From Komagataella phaffii GS115 (taxonomy: Eukaryota > Ascomycota > Pichiomycetes > Pichiales > Pichiaceae): a stretch of DNA of 64,000 nt. The stretch covers positions 731,001 to 795,000 of the forward strand of contig NC_012965.1 of the NCBI RefSeq assembly GCF_000027005.1. Reading direction: 5' to 3'. The translations under genes and the position numbers were made by a program. Position 1 is the stretch's first letter, and every line of letters starts with the position of its first letter. Positions 18,438 through 29,600 of this stretch are shown piece by piece. The notes under the pieces are model-generated. The model worked only from the letters and a program-made list of their open reading frames with translations. It was not told the DNA's origin and did not search any database.

Positions 18438-19337
18438 ATGAAAACTGAACCCACTGGAAATGGGGGATTAGCAGGCCTGAGCGCAATTAAACTTCCGACG
18501 TCTTTCCCACTAGTTCCAGAGGCTCAACAGGAATTATCGAAAGTCAATCTCTATGATACCCAGTTCAGATCAATGGTTTCTAGATACACGGATCAGCTAG
18601 AACAAACTGCCTCCAAGTTCATCTCCAATAAGCTAGAAATGGAGGCACTCCAACTAATCGATGATCCCTTGGAAAAGGTTAGAGAAAGTATACAGAAAGA
18701 TTGTAAGAACCTCATCGATGAGTTCACCAGTTCTGGAAGAAAAATCACTGAAGAAGAGTTAGAACGATCAAGATATCAGGTGGCGCTGACTGCTATCAAG
18801 GCGCAAAAAAGAATCAACTACAGAGAATCGGCTGAGGTCAGCTTGGATAATCTGGACGTGTTGAGAGATCAAAGAGAGGAGATTAGTTGTGCTGATCAAT
18901 TAGAATCGCTATTGTCCACATTGGAAGTTGATTCAGCAACTTTTGAGACCGCAAACAACAGATTACAACTGCTACAAGAACATTTATTTGTGACGCTGAA
19001 TCCTGAATCTGAACTTCCAGATGCAGAGGATGACGACGTGGCAATTTCAGGGGGTAAGGTTAGTCTAATTTGTCCTATATCTAAACGGCCGATGAAAAAC
19101 CCCGTCAAGATAACGGTGTGCGGCCACTGTTTCGAAAGAACTCATATTTTAGAGTTCTTGCAACAATCTCAAGGTTCTGGCTTTTGTCCCGAGTGTAGAA
19201 CGTTATTCAAGAAGCAAGATCTAATTGACGATGATTTGATGAAACTAAGATTGGAGGCTCATAATAGAGACCTTCTAATTCTACAATACAGGGAGAAAAA
19301 GTCCAGCCAAATTGGCAAGAAGGAAAATGGAACATAA
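18438..19337 (+). CDS. MMS21: SUMO E3 ligase Mms21/Nse2 of the Smc5/6 complex
   Basis: 299 residues. The N-terminal two-thirds is helical (Smc5-binding in the family). The C-terminal SP-RING spans about residues 208-265: CPISKRPMKNPV, then CGHCFER and CPECRTLF, with the family's single zinc-binding set (C, H, C, C). It attaches SUMO to chromatin and repair proteins. The gene is divergent from the bromodomain gene (116-bp gap) and its end lies 8 bp from the SKI6 end. Confidence 0.88.
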   Translation: MKTEPTGNGGLAGLSAIKLPTSFPLVPEAQQELSKVNLYDTQFRSMVSRYTDQLEQTASKFISNKLEMEALQLIDDPLEKVRESIQKDCKNLIDEFTSSGRKITEEELERSRYQVALTAIKAQKRINYRESAEVSLDNLDVLRDQREEISCADQLESLLSTLEVDSATFETANNRLQLLQEHLFVTLNPESELPDAEDDDVAISGGKVSLICPISKRPMKNPVKITVCGHCFERTHILEFLQQSQGSGFCPECRTLFKKQDLIDDDLMKLRLEAHNRDLLILQYREKKSSQIGKKENGT

Positions 19338-19345
19338 ATCATATT

Positions 19346-20086
19346 TCACTGCACCCAGTTAGTTTTCAATTCTTCCGTGATGGCCTTCTCCCTTCCTTTT
19401 TTTGCAACTTGCGCATCCATTTGGTCTTTCAATTGATGACATCCATTCACAGCGACTTCGAAAACCTTAGCCAGTCTATCCTGTGGTAGCCTGGTTTCCG
19501 ACAGTACTAATGACAGCTTTTTGGTCTTACCAACGACTCCGATTGTTACAGAGGACAGATCTTGCTCCTCTAATCTGTTTAAATCTAACAGGATTTGGTT
19601 ATCAAACACGCCGGCCGACACGGCAGATATATAATCGTAAAGAGCAATCCCGGCATCTACCAAAGCTAATGTTATAGCATTACAACAAGCAGCTAGTAAT
19701 CCACCATCTTGGGCCAGTACTCTGACGTTAACTTCAATTATTGTGCGAGGATAATTCTTCAAAATCACCACTTGTTCGAATGTATTCTTCAAAATAGTGC
19801 TTAGTTCTTGGATTCTTCTGTCATTACGTGTGACTTTCCTTCTTTCTGTTGTACTGAAGGGTGATACATGCAACTTGATGTCTAGTGATCCCTTTTGGGT
19901 GTTCATTTGAGACCTCGTAGGTTCATGGGGACCATTGAGTAGACACACAATTTTTGTATTTCCAGCTTCCACATAAGCAGACCCATCTGCTACAATTGGG
20001 TGGGTGTTTATACGACAGTAGAACCTTCTCAGTTCATTCCATCTTCTACCGTCTACTCTGAGACCTTCTGGAGAGTATAGTTCCAT
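19346..20086 (-). CDS. SKI6: Exosome core subunit Rrp41/Ski6
   Basis: 246 residues of RNase PH fold, the length of S. cerevisiae Ski6/Rrp41. Family features include SPEGLRVDGRRWNE at the N-terminus, GSAYVEAGNTKIVCLLNGP, the RR-rich ERRKVTRNDRRI segment and LAQDGGLLAACCNAITLALVDAGI. It is part of the catalytically inert nine-subunit ring of the RNA exosome in nucleus and cytoplasm. It converges tightly with MMS21. Confidence 0.96.
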   Translation of the reverse strand: MELYSPEGLRVDGRRWNELRRFYCRINTHPIVADGSAYVEAGNTKIVCLLNGPHEPTRSQMNTQKGSLDIKLHVSPFSTTERRKVTRNDRRIQELSTILKNTFEQVVILKNYPRTIIEVNVRVLAQDGGLLAACCNAITLALVDAGIALYDYISAVSAGVFDNQILLDLNRLEEQDLSSVTIGVVGKTKKLSLVLSETRLPQDRLAKVFEVAVNGCHQLKDQMDAQVAKKGREKAITEELKTNWVQ

Positions 20087-20238
20087 TTCAAGGGAGAAAT
20101 TTTCTTGAGCGCGCGATGTTGAAGATATTAGGCAAGATGAACTGAGGTCTTCAAGGACATGAGATTACGGAAATTTGCATTGATGATATTTATAGTGTGG
20201 CATATCAGGCTGGATCCCGTCTAACGTATCTTTCTGCG

Positions 20239-21480
20239 TTATCTAAGCTTTTTCTCCTTATCTTGATCTGCCTCGCTGAGCGACTTCGTTCTTTTTACAA
20301 AAAGCCCAGTAAGGTATATATTTCCAGCAAAGAACAAACTAGCCGCTCCAAAAAGCTGTGGATAGAAAGTACTTCTTCCTTTGAACTCCAATTGGTAAGC
20401 GAAATAAAGCCAAAGACCCTGCGAAGCTGACCAGATAACTAAACCGGCCCATTCGGGCCATTGTTTCCAACTGCTGTATTGTCTCAAATAAAAGGGAAGC
20501 AAACAGAGGTACCAGACGAAATATTGGGAAGTGATGACTTTGTTGAACAGGACAAAGACAAATGTCTGAATAAAAAAGGTTGATGTGACATCTTTTTTGG
20601 TCAAATACCAAGGAATCAGTACGGCTGAAAACCCTAATTGAGGAATGAAAGCCCATTTCTCAAAACTAAGTAGATCTCCCTTGAGCCCTTGATGCTCCAA
20701 AGAAGAGACGAAATACAATGCAGTGTTGTAAAGGGAAAAGTTATGCCTGTGATCAATTCGAATGAAATGGTAAATATAAGTTTCTCGCAAAAAAGCCATC
20801 CCATATAGATGGAACATTAGAACTGTTAACGAACTAAACGTAAAGCCAGCAACACACACCAAGTATATGGCATCCTTTGTAAAATATTGACTCATTTCTT
20901 TCATTCCTTTCACAACCTTTCCATCCCGACTCAAAAACACAATCATTGTGGGCAAATAGATAATTGGATAGATTTTCAGGTGAATTGATAACCCCAGTGC
21001 TAGTCCACAGGCAAATATATTTCCCTTCAGTAACGAATAGATTGAGGCTAGGACCAATGCACTCAAAATGGACTCGGAGCTTCCTCTGCTGCTAATTGTG
21101 ATAACCATTGGATTCAGTAGCCATAAACTTGCGAGAACCAATCTGTTTCTCTCTCTTGTCTTTGTCAACTCCAGGATTCTAAGAATCAGAATTCCAGTGA
21201 GCAAATCAAAGAGCATAAACAATACCTTACCAAATTGAAAATAGAATCCCCCCAAGGTTGTTGGGAGTAGCAAAAGAGCTAGCAATGGAGTATACCTGTA
21301 GGTTTCTCTAGCATAGGGCGATCTGTCATTAGCGATAAATTTGGCGGCATCTGTAAACACGTAGTAATCAATGTCTGTATATTTTACCTCCAAATGAGAA
21401 TCTTGATACAGTCCATAAATGAAAAACCCCACACGAAGAAGTATCCCTATCGTCAGTAAGTTCCTAGAGTTAATTTCCAT
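20239..21480 (-). CDS. GPI14: GPI mannosyltransferase I (PIG-M/Gpi14)
   Basis: 413 residues with about ten hydrophobic segments. The luminal YTDIDYYVFTDAA motif near residues 34-46 carries the D-x-D sugar-donor site of dolichol-phosphate-mannose-dependent enzymes. RYTPLLALLLLP, WLLNPMVITISSRGSSES and HLKIYPIIYLPT are conserved PIG-M segments. It adds the first mannose to the GPI precursor in the ER lumen. A lysine/arginine-rich tail ends in KKLR, possibly an ER-retrieval-like signal. Confidence 0.93.
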   Translation of the reverse strand: MEINSRNLLTIGILLRVGFFIYGLYQDSHLEVKYTDIDYYVFTDAAKFIANDRSPYARETYRYTPLLALLLLPTTLGGFYFQFGKVLFMLFDLLTGILILRILELTKTRERNRLVLASLWLLNPMVITISSRGSSESILSALVLASIYSLLKGNIFACGLALGLSIHLKIYPIIYLPTMIVFLSRDGKVVKGMKEMSQYFTKDAIYLVCVAGFTFSSLTVLMFHLYGMAFLRETYIYHFIRIDHRHNFSLYNTALYFVSSLEHQGLKGDLLSFEKWAFIPQLGFSAVLIPWYLTKKDVTSTFFIQTFVFVLFNKVITSQYFVWYLCLLPFYLRQYSSWKQWPEWAGLVIWSASQGLWLYFAYQLEFKGRSTFYPQLFGAASLFFAGNIYLTGLFVKRTKSLSEADQDKEKKLR

Positions 21481-21704
21481 TGAATTGATCAGGTGGAGAG
21501 CTACTAATGTTAAGGATAGTTAAAGCGCGAGAAAAAAGTATCAGGAGGAACAGTGATAGTCATCTCTAGACTGAGAAATTACTCTAATAGCTTTAATCTA
21601 CAAAATTAACGTACAATGGCCCCTTAGGTTGAACATTCACACAAATATTAGAGAATGAGTAAGTCATTAATTTGGGACGTGTCGCCAAATGCTTATTACT
21701 TTAA

Positions 21705-22313
21705 CTATGTCGAAGTAGCGGTGCCAGTACCAGTACCTGGCGCAGTAGGCTTCTTCTTTTTTGGCTTTTCATCGACCTGTTCCACTTTGACTTCGGTTAG
21801 CCCGTCCTTTTCTAACAACTCCAAGATATATTGTTCAACCTCATCACCAACATCACCTTGAATGATAATTTCATCCTTCTTCTCCAGATTCTTAGTTACT
21901 GAAGCCCCGGTGGCAAATTTTGACGCAAAAGTCTTTGCCAACTTCTTCATGTCAATATTGAAAACTTCTAGGCCAGATATGGCAATGACTTGCTTCCTCT
22001 TAGTTCTAGCAATCTTTTTTATCAGGACTTTAGATGCCAGCTTTTGCTGTAATTCTCTCTCTTGTTTCTTCTCCTCCTTTCGACGCTTCTTCTGCAAATC
22101 CTGGGAAATCTTTTCTTCTTTTTCCAACGAAAGAGACGAAGTGGCAGCTGCAAGGGCATCTGCACTGTAGAGACTTTGAAATAGCTGAGGATGTTCCTTT
22201 TCCAACCATGCTTTACATTTGTTGAACGTTCCACCAAATTCGCAGTACTCCGGAGGAAATGAGCAAACTTCACAGTATATGACTTCTTTAGGGGCAATTT
22301 GAACTTCCGACAT
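21705..22313 (-). CDS. TMA22: Density-regulated protein homologue Tma22 (DENR)
   Basis: 202 residues. The N-terminus carries a Cys-rich motif (YCEVCSFPPEYCEF) and FNKCKAWLEKEHP, followed by a basic coiled-coil region (about 75-105) and a C-terminal SUI1/eIF1-like domain (about 105-180) with ISGLEVFNIDMKKLAKTFASKF. With Tma20 it recycles 40S subunits after termination. The tail ends in a low-complexity GTGTGTATST encoded by a short GT-type repeat. Confidence 0.95.
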   Translation of the reverse strand: MSEVQIAPKEVIYCEVCSFPPEYCEFGGTFNKCKAWLEKEHPQLFQSLYSADALAAATSSLSLEKEEKISQDLQKKRRKEEKKQERELQQKLASKVLIKKIARTKRKQVIAISGLEVFNIDMKKLAKTFASKFATGASVTKNLEKKDEIIIQGDVGDEVEQYILELLEKDGLTEVKVEQVDEKPKKKKPTAPGTGTGTATST

Positions 22314-22541
22314 TGTGGGATAGCTGTAAGGAGATGGTCAGGGAAGAGAGGAAGAAAGATTTAAAAAACGAGGTAGTGATGAATCTCCTTTCCAGGATCA
22401 TCCTAGGGGGCAGATTTGAAGGATTCGCCGCACAAACTCAATCCCTCCAAACCTCCTTCCGGCGGGCTAACTAACTGACTTCGAGAAATTGGAACCTGAC
22501 TTACTCTCTTTATTTCAAACTCATCATCACCGACACCTTCC

Positions 22542-23069
22542 ATGATTGGTTCTTTGCCTATATCCTGGGATCAACTAATTGAAATAGTAAATAGAAATGA
22601 TATTGACAAGCTTTATCGATCACGCGATTGCAAGAAATGCTACGACATGCACAAACAACATCTCATTTATCAAGGCAGTTCTGTTGAGAACTATGTGCTT
22701 CAAAAATTGAAGTGGCACAAGGGAGATGACGGAAACTACTTTGGAGAGTCGTCTCGACCCTACCATGTAGAACGTAATCAGTTTCCTTACTTTTTTACAC
22801 CGGATTTGGTTCACTTGGTAGCTTGGCTGAAAACTGAGATCCCTCCAGATCCTCATTCACCACTGGGAGATATTTCGGAGGAAACCAGGAAAAGATTAGA
22901 TGCATTGATAACCGAGTTGTTTGTTTTAAGAGTTGGCATAGATCGATCCCGACTAATATGGTTCCGTAATTGGGGAGCGTTACAGAGTATAAAAGCGGTA
23001 CCACACATTCATATTGTAGTAAAAAACTTGAGTAAAGAGGAAGAATTTAAGATCTCTACTGAGCTGTAA
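22542..23069 (+). CDS. GIG1-like protein (DUF3605 family)
   Basis: 175 residues. The FTPDLVHLVAWLKTEIPPD and WFRNWGALQSIKAVPHIHI blocks are typical of the fungal DUF3605 family, which includes Candida GIG1 (N-acetylglucosamine-induced protein 1). The biochemical function is unknown in the family. It is divergent from TMA22, and its stop lies only 67 bp before the MAP1 ATG on the same strand. Confidence 0.75.
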   Translation: MIGSLPISWDQLIEIVNRNDIDKLYRSRDCKKCYDMHKQHLIYQGSSVENYVLQKLKWHKGDDGNYFGESSRPYHVERNQFPYFFTPDLVHLVAWLKTEIPPDPHSPLGDISEETRKRLDALITELFVLRVGIDRSRLIWFRNWGALQSIKAVPHIHIVVKNLSKEEEFKISTEL

Positions 23070-23078
23070 TCCTTTTAT

Positions 23079-23150
23079 ATGTCGCTTGAAGAGGTTGCTT
23101 CTTCAACTTCCTTGGTGTACTGTCGTTTTTGCGGCCATGGTCTCTGGTGA
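23079..23150 (+). other. Upstream ORF overlapping the MAP1 start codon
   Basis: An ATG 58 nt before the MAP1 ATG opens a 23-codon frame in a different phase and ends at TGA 23148-23150, 11 nt past the MAP1 ATG. If it lies in the MAP1 leader it would reduce scanning to the main start. Transcription start data are needed to know. Confidence 0.45.
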
Positions 23151-24315
23151 AGAGCTCGCGCTAAAGAAATCAATTCTACCTCAGAAAAAAAACTTCATGA
23201 TTCACAGCTGTGCTAGTGCTGAGTGCTCAAAAGCGACTGAATCTACCTTAAAATGTCCCTTGTGTCTAAAACAAGGTCAGATCCAATATTTTTGTAACCA
23301 AAAATGTTTCAAGAATGGATGGAAGATCCACAAAGCGGTTCACGCCAAAGATGGTGATATAGATGGTTCGTACAACCCCTTTCCCAACTTTGCCTACACC
23401 GGTGAGCTCAGACCAGCATATCCCTTGTCTGTGAGACGAGAGGTTCCAGAGAACATTACTCTCCCAGATTATGCTCTTGATGGAGTACCAGTCTCAGAAA
23501 TCAAAAATAACAGAATGAACAAGATCAATTTGGTAACGGAGCCAGAAGACCTGGCCAAGCTAAAAAATGTTTGCCGTTTAGCACGAGAGGTTCTAGATGC
23601 TGCGGCTGCATCTATCAAACCAGGAGTTACCACTGATGAGATAGATGAAATCGTTCATAGTGAAACAATCAAGAGAGAAGCATACCCCTCCCCTTTAAAT
23701 TACTTCAATTTTCCCAAATCTGTTTGCACATCCGTTAATGAAGTCATCTGCCACGGTATACCTGATCGTAGACCGCTCCAGGATGGTGACATCGTGAACC
23801 TGGATGTTACCCTTTATAAAGATGGATTTCATGCAGATCTGAATGAAACGTACTATGTTGGAGAGAAGGCCAAGACTAACAAAGATCTGGTCAACCTCGT
23901 CGAGACAACCAGAGAAGCTCTTGCTGAAGCTATCCGTTTAGTGAAACCCGGCATGCCGTTCCGTCAAATTGGTACTGTTATCGAAAACTATGTGACTGAA
24001 AGAGGCTGTGAAACTGTTCGTTCTTACACTGGTCATGGTATCAATACTTTGTTCCACACTGAACCAACCATTCCGCATTACGCTCGTAACAAAGCTGTTG
24101 GAGTAGCCAAACCAGGAGTGGTATTCACTATCGAACCAATGTTGACTCTGGGCACTCATCGTGACGTGGTTTGGCCCGACAACTGGACCGCCGTTACCGC
24201 TGATGGAGGACCAAGTGCCCAATTTGAACATACCCTTTTGGTTACGGAAGATGGTGTGGAGATTCTCACTGGCAGAACGGAAACTTCGCCAGGCGGTGCC
24301 ATCTCAAGACTATAA
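23137..24315 (+). CDS. MAP1: Methionine aminopeptidase 1
   Basis: 392 residues from the chosen ATG (S. cerevisiae Map1 is 387). It removes initiator Met co-translationally. The N-terminal double zinc finger (C-x4-C, CPLC, FCNQKCF, H..H; about residues 25-75) ties it to ribosomes. The catalytic pita-bread domain has the metal ligands in LDVTLYKDGFHADLNET (two Asp), the TGHGI His and IEPMLT plus AQFEHT (two Glu). The frame continues upstream of 23137 without another ATG, so this start is preferred. An overlapping uORF is listed separately. Confidence 0.95.
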   Translation: MVSGEELALKKSILPQKKNFMIHSCASAECSKATESTLKCPLCLKQGQIQYFCNQKCFKNGWKIHKAVHAKDGDIDGSYNPFPNFAYTGELRPAYPLSVRREVPENITLPDYALDGVPVSEIKNNRMNKINLVTEPEDLAKLKNVCRLAREVLDAAAASIKPGVTTDEIDEIVHSETIKREAYPSPLNYFNFPKSVCTSVNEVICHGIPDRRPLQDGDIVNLDVTLYKDGFHADLNETYYVGEKAKTNKDLVNLVETTREALAEAIRLVKPGMPFRQIGTVIENYVTERGCETVRSYTGHGINTLFHTEPTIPHYARNKAVGVAKPGVVFTIEPMLTLGTHRDVVWPDNWTAVTADGGPSAQFEHTLLVTEDGVEILTGRTETSPGGAISRL

Positions 24316-24563
24316 AAAGCCCCATATTTTTTGTTTCCTCAGCCAGCCGATTTCTTTTGTGTTTATGGGAAACTGTTTACATTCTGGTCATCAACGTATA
24401 TATGATCAATTGGTGAAGTTGTATTGGCAATTGTAGAACTGTTATACTTCTAGATTTGGTGTTACAAACATCCTTACCTTATGTTTTCTCTTCTCGATAC
24501 GCGCTTCAAGTAAATACAGAGTGTTCCTTATCACGCCTAAAGATTGATCATTGAGCCCTATTG

Positions 24564-25016
24564 ATGTTTCTGGAAAGCTGTATCAACTCGTTAGAGGCTT
24601 CCGTTGAGCTCTTGGATTCTTCAACGGAAGTCTTGAGTCGGGCGACTACCTCTTTTCCCAAGTTATCTACCATTCTCAAGACCAACAGGGTATTTGGGTT
24701 GATCCCAGAAGCAGATGTACTGCAATCAAAAAAAACTCTGCGACATTCGGTAGAGCCGAATATCGTTCTGCTACTCAATCGACTGGACCATGAATTGGTC
24801 AAGCTTGAAAGAAAACGTAACAGCCTGATACGAAAGTGTGAATTAAACAAAATTCGACTAGAGAATGTTAGTTCGTTGAGGAAAAAAAGATTATCATCGG
24901 GCATTCCTTCCAGATTGGAGCTACTTCGATCTAAAAGGCGGCAGCTAGAATATCAAGTGCAGGAGAGGAACAGCTTGCAAGAAAACAAACATACAGAGGA
25001 AATTAGAGAAGATTGA
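24564..25016 (+). CDS. SPC19: DASH/Dam1 complex subunit Spc19
   Basis: 150 residues. The N-terminal helix (LESCINSLEASVELLDSS), TSFPKLSTILKTNRVFGLIPEADVLQS and the following coiled coil ending in LRSKRRQLEYQV match the Spc19 pattern; TxRVFxLVPE is the hallmark. It is part of the ten-subunit ring that couples kinetochores to microtubule ends. The ATG at 24564 is used. Confidence 0.85.
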   Translation: MFLESCINSLEASVELLDSSTEVLSRATTSFPKLSTILKTNRVFGLIPEADVLQSKKTLRHSVEPNIVLLLNRLDHELVKLERKRNSLIRKCELNKIRLENVSSLRKKRLSSGIPSRLELLRSKRRQLEYQVQERNSLQENKHTEEIRED

Positions 25017-25404
25017 GGTCATGTAGTCGAGTTTGTTTGACAAACGAGATGTTTAATCTGTATTGGATATTTATTTTGTACTATTAATGTAAATTATCTG
25101 CTTCAAAACTGTTTCGGAGGAAAGGCTGAACGACAAGAATAAGTGAATATTTTGCAATTCATTGAAGGACATTGTTCGAAATAGATGAATACATGAATAC
25201 TTTGCGTTGACGAACAATATTCATGAATCAAACACTTGGCTTCCCATATCTCCTATTTTGTCAATTTCCTTTTCTCAGTTCCTCAATTGTTTATTAGTGT
25301 CAATTCACACCGTATACTCAACACTCAGTGGCCTCAACGTGAAAAACAAACCAATAGGCTTTGATCCAGCCAAATACTGCTCTTTCTTGGTTTGCCTGCA
25401 AATC
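25017..25404. other. Convergent intergenic region, nothing recognised
   Basis: 388 bp of AT-rich DNA between the 3' ends of SPC19 and RAV2. I see no ORF with an ATG start of credible length and no RNA gene. Confidence 0.5.
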
Positions 25405-26493
25405 TTATCTGTTATCTTTATAGTTGACCACCTGGAAATTTTCTATCATCTTTTCAACTACGCGCTCCAGGGTCTCCAACTTTGTACTTGTACTAATAAG
25501 GATAGGGTCTGAGCTCAGAACTTCAAACTTTTCCTCCACCATAACAACAATTGGTTGGTTATCGTTGTCCAAATACGTCAAATAATTCTGCAAATACTTA
25601 TTGCAATTTCTGAAACTGGACCCTCCATTGAAGAAAAGACCGCTAAGCACTCCGCCAACACCTCTTCCCTGTAATGACTTCTTGTGATGATTATTGTCAT
25701 CTTCGATAGCAGTGCCACTCTCACTATCAAGCCACCTTAGTAGCTTCTTGTACTCCATGTCTACAATCTCATTTATGGAGTCTTCCCGATTTTTGCTAAT
25801 TTGAGTTCTGACAACATCAACAAAACTTTGTCTTTTGGTCTTGTTGACAATAATGCTCCAAGGGACGGCGTGGGATTGATGCAACTTGTTGATTTCCAGA
25901 CATATATCTCCATTATTGATGTAAAAGTCTAAGGACATGCTAACTGGAAGTTCTGGCTCCAAAGCTTTTACGTTTCTGTATCGAGGGAACAAATAATCTG
26001 GTGATGGCAGTTTCAAGCTATCCTTAGCTAGTTTGATATGTCCATGAAACTCAGTTAAAACATCCAAGTAGCGTTCAAAGTGAGTTCCATCACTATAAAG
26101 TTGAAACAAACGGTCGATACTAATCAATGCCTGATCGATTTCATGCACTCCGTCATTCAACTGAGGAATAACAACTCTCTCATTAGCTTTCAACTCCAAA
26201 TGCTTAACGGGAAAGCCCTTCAAAATCAAGTTGATTCCTACTATCTCACACTGTTTTCTGATAATAACTCCTTTGATTACATCAGAGTTTCTGGATGAAA
26301 TAGGTAACTTTATCTCGTTGCTCTCATCAACTATCATATCTTTACAGGATACCAGTGTCTCCTGAATTGATGGAATTTGTCTCAAAATTATATTCTCAAT
26401 AAACCATGGACCCTCCTTTTCTTTGTTAGATTTGCTGATCAATTTGGGATCAGTCTCTGTTATTCCGTAAGGAACGAAAACTCTACAGCTCAT
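25405..26493 (-). CDS. RAV2: RAVE complex subunit Rav2 (Rogdi family)
   Basis: 362 residues from the ATG at 26493 (S. cerevisiae Rav2 is 351). The Rogdi leucine-zipper family pattern is visible in [33 protein letters not shown] and in the strand-rich [25 protein letters not shown], with Rav1 and Skp1, reassembles V1 onto Vo of the vacuolar H+-ATPase. The frame stays open further upstream (an ATG at 26661 would add 56 residues), but that region overlaps the divergent SCC2 start and does not look conserved. Confidence 0.85.
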   Translation of the reverse strand: MSCRVFVPYGITETDPKLISKSNKEKEGPWFIENIILRQIPSIQETLVSCKDMIVDESNEIKLPISSRNSDVIKGVIIRKQCEIVGINLILKGFPVKHLELKANERVVIPQLNDGVHEIDQALISIDRLFQLYSDGTHFERYLDVLTEFHGHIKLAKDSLKLPSPDYLFPRYRNVKALEPELPVSMSLDFYINNGDICLEINKLHQSHAVPWSIIVNKTKRQSFVDVVRTQISKNREDSINEIVDMEYKKLLRWLDSESGTAIEDDNNHHKKSLQGRGVGGVLSGLFFNGGSSFRNCNKYLQNYLTYLDNDNQPIVVMVEEKFEVLSSDPILISTSTKLETLERVVEKMIENFQVVNYKDNR

Positions 26494-26648
26494 GACTGAT
26501 AATGGTGGGGTTATAGGAGGTGATTGAAATCTTCGAGGGAACAAGGTTTCCGCCCAGAGGGCATTTTCTTGAAGGTGAGTCTGATCTGCGCACCTCTGTC
26601 GCTCGACACCGTTACCTGCTGATATCAAATCCACTCCTGTGTGCCTCC

Positions 26649-29600
26649 ATGGATTTGCCATCAGTATTGGTGAACTATCCTGTGCCACTAGTTGCTCTTC
26701 AGGATATGGTATCGCTGGCGAGCCCCTATCAAGTGGATATAGGGGGGCCTTCTGTTAGTCACTTCTCATGCGAATGTGAGGACTCAGTTCTCCAGACGAC
26801 AGCCCATCGGATTCAAGATATGGATCCACAATTGGAAGGATTGCGCTTTAGGAAACCTATAGTCAAATCAAGAGAGCTTAATTGCAACTCTGGACAGCCT
26901 CATCGTGATAATTTGCTTATTAGGCAGGTTTTGCAGACGTATAATCGGAGTTCCAGCCCTAAAATAGTGAAACCCAAATTGAAGGTGAAGAGACTCAAAA
27001 TGAACGTTGAACCTATTGACGTAAAAGAGCTCTATTTCACTAAAAAGCCCTTGCTTGAGCTAAAGACAGCCACGGAAGATACAATTGCTGCAAGCTCTAG
27101 TTCCTTGATTTTTCAACCGGATCAGGAGAATGAAAAATATACACAGGAGATCATTTCTACTTTACAAGAGATCGTTTTGGAGGAACATCTGGAACACCAT
27201 CATTTACTGAGAATAATGGATCTCTTGTATCAATTAGATACAAATCGTGCAGAACTGAAACTAGATACTCAGGTATTAAGAAACGTTCAAAAGGCAACTC
27301 TACAACTAATAACAGAATCATTAGAGAATGAACAAGACTGGGACTTGACATTCAAAGGTTTTTATTGTCTTCTAATCAATTTAACTATTTTAAACCTGGA
27401 TAACGACAAACTTTTGCACTTGGATACTTGTCTCAAAAGTTTAGTGACATTTTTTTGTACCAAGTATGAAGACATTATTGAACCTCTAAGTACACTATCC
27501 ATCGGCGAATCTACAGTGACTACAGATAGCTTTAGTCTGATTTTTGAGTTATGCAAACAATCAATAGTGGCACTTTCAATATACTGCGTCAATCATAGGC
27601 TTGATGACTATCTTTTCACCAGACTCGAGTACGTTTGCATCACAATCATAACTCATCATACTGATCATAAGAGGAAAAATCTTCTAATGGACTACTCACG
27701 ATTTAGCCCTTTGAAAGTTGCTGCCTCCGACCTACTACTATCTATTTTCAGGTTTTTCCCAGATCAGAGAGAGTTTATTCTCACAGAATTCTGCTATGCA
27801 ATACACAAACTAGATGAGAGAAACTCCAAAGTATACAGGGTGCAGAGTGTAATACTAGATGTTTTCACTGTCACCCTTATTAGAATGATTCAAGTTGAAA
27901 CTCTTGATTTTAGGCAGCTTAGTTTGTCTGAAGTGACTAAAGTTCACGATGAAATTCAGAATATTCTACAAATAGTATTTGCAACTTTGATGGAACGTGT
28001 AGTGGACCATCCAAAGTTGAGGAGTAAACTTGAATATCTGATTCAAGACGTGCTACAAGTACTTTCCGACCCACATTTTCCTGGAGCTTCTCTTCTAATC
28101 AAAAGGTTTATGAAAGGTTTAAGTGAGTCTAGTGATAACGACATTTCAATTCTTATTGCCGGGCTGATTGCCAAGTCTTTGAATGAGAAGTTGAATTTTG
28201 AAAATAGAGAAAAAAGTTTTGACCTATCAATGCTACCCAACCTTTTGCTACAACTGGACTGGAGTGCTGCTACCACAATACTGGTCAACTGTATTGTCAG
28301 TTCTCCGAGCCCAGAAGATACTCTATCAAAGCTTGATTTCAGTAATTCTACTGGGAAAGCTCCGCCTGACGTTGACGTTAATATTTACAGCTTATATGAT
28401 GAAGTGTTGAACTCCCAAAGTTTGCTACAATTGTACGATCGATTTTTGGTTATGATGCTTAACAATTTGGACAGCAAAAAGCCTAAAACTCGTCTTAAAG
28501 CTATGAAAACGGTTTCTCTTCTCCTTTCAAGAGAAGTTTTAGACTATTCCACAGTTAAAAAGATCTTTATTAAAGGTCTTCGGGACAGTTCGCCTATCAT
28601 AAACAATTGGATTATTCAAGAAGCCTCTAAATATATTGACAAAGAGCCCTATTTGACTGACTTCTATCTACTGATTCTGGACAAACTTTTTGATGAGAGT
28701 ATCTCTGTGAGGAAAGGTGCTCTTAAGTGTCTCAAATCCATGTATATAGTCACACAAGATGTATCTATTCAGGTACAAATTGCTGAAGGTGCCTTAAAGC
28801 TACTGGAGGATGAAGAGGAATCGATGGTCATGCTTGCTGGGGAAACACTTTTAGAACTATGGTTCTACTCTCTGGACGTAATGAATAATGAGGACAATCC
28901 CGCAGCATATAGATTGGGTGTTCATGCGAGGGTCGAAATAATGGCACAGCTTCTGGCCAGGAGTAATAAGAATAAGGACAGCTTTGTGGAGTTTATAAGG
29001 TCTTTTTTGAACGATGAAAAAAATAATGATACTAATTCTTCAAGAATGGTACTCAGATCCATCAAAGCAATTGCAGATAGCTCCTTGGAATCTATTGTTG
29101 AAAACGAAGGCAATGGGAAGGCGGAGCATATGATGTGCTTAACTTCAACTTTAGTCTTGATCAATGGGGAAATTTTGAACCAAGACCAGCTTGTGTTTTT
29201 GAAACCTTACTTGGATGAACATTCGAATACTGTTACTTGTTATTACACGCTTAAACTGTTTAAACACTCCCTTCCATTAATGAAAAATCTGGCTTCTTCT
29301 TTTACTTATGAGTGCTTAACCCTGTTATTGGAGAAACTCACCAAGTTCAATGTCAAAGAGCTGTTTGAGGCGATGCCGACAGTTTACTACCTTAGCAAAC
29401 TTCAAAACGATACTAGATACGTCAATGCTGCTATATCGTGCTTGCGTCTTTTACGACCATTTGTTAATTCTAACCATGAGGGAGACTTGAATGCAAAGCT
29501 AACCAGATTGCTTTACCTTGCAGGATCATTTGGAAGATGCTGCTACTTTGAGACGTATCGTGACTTATTTGAAAAGAATAATATCACCATACAACCTAAC

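Noticed and set aside
26494..26688. Longer N-terminus for RAV2
   Set aside because: It would overlap the SCC2 start region; no conserved sequence seen, and the shorter form fits family length.
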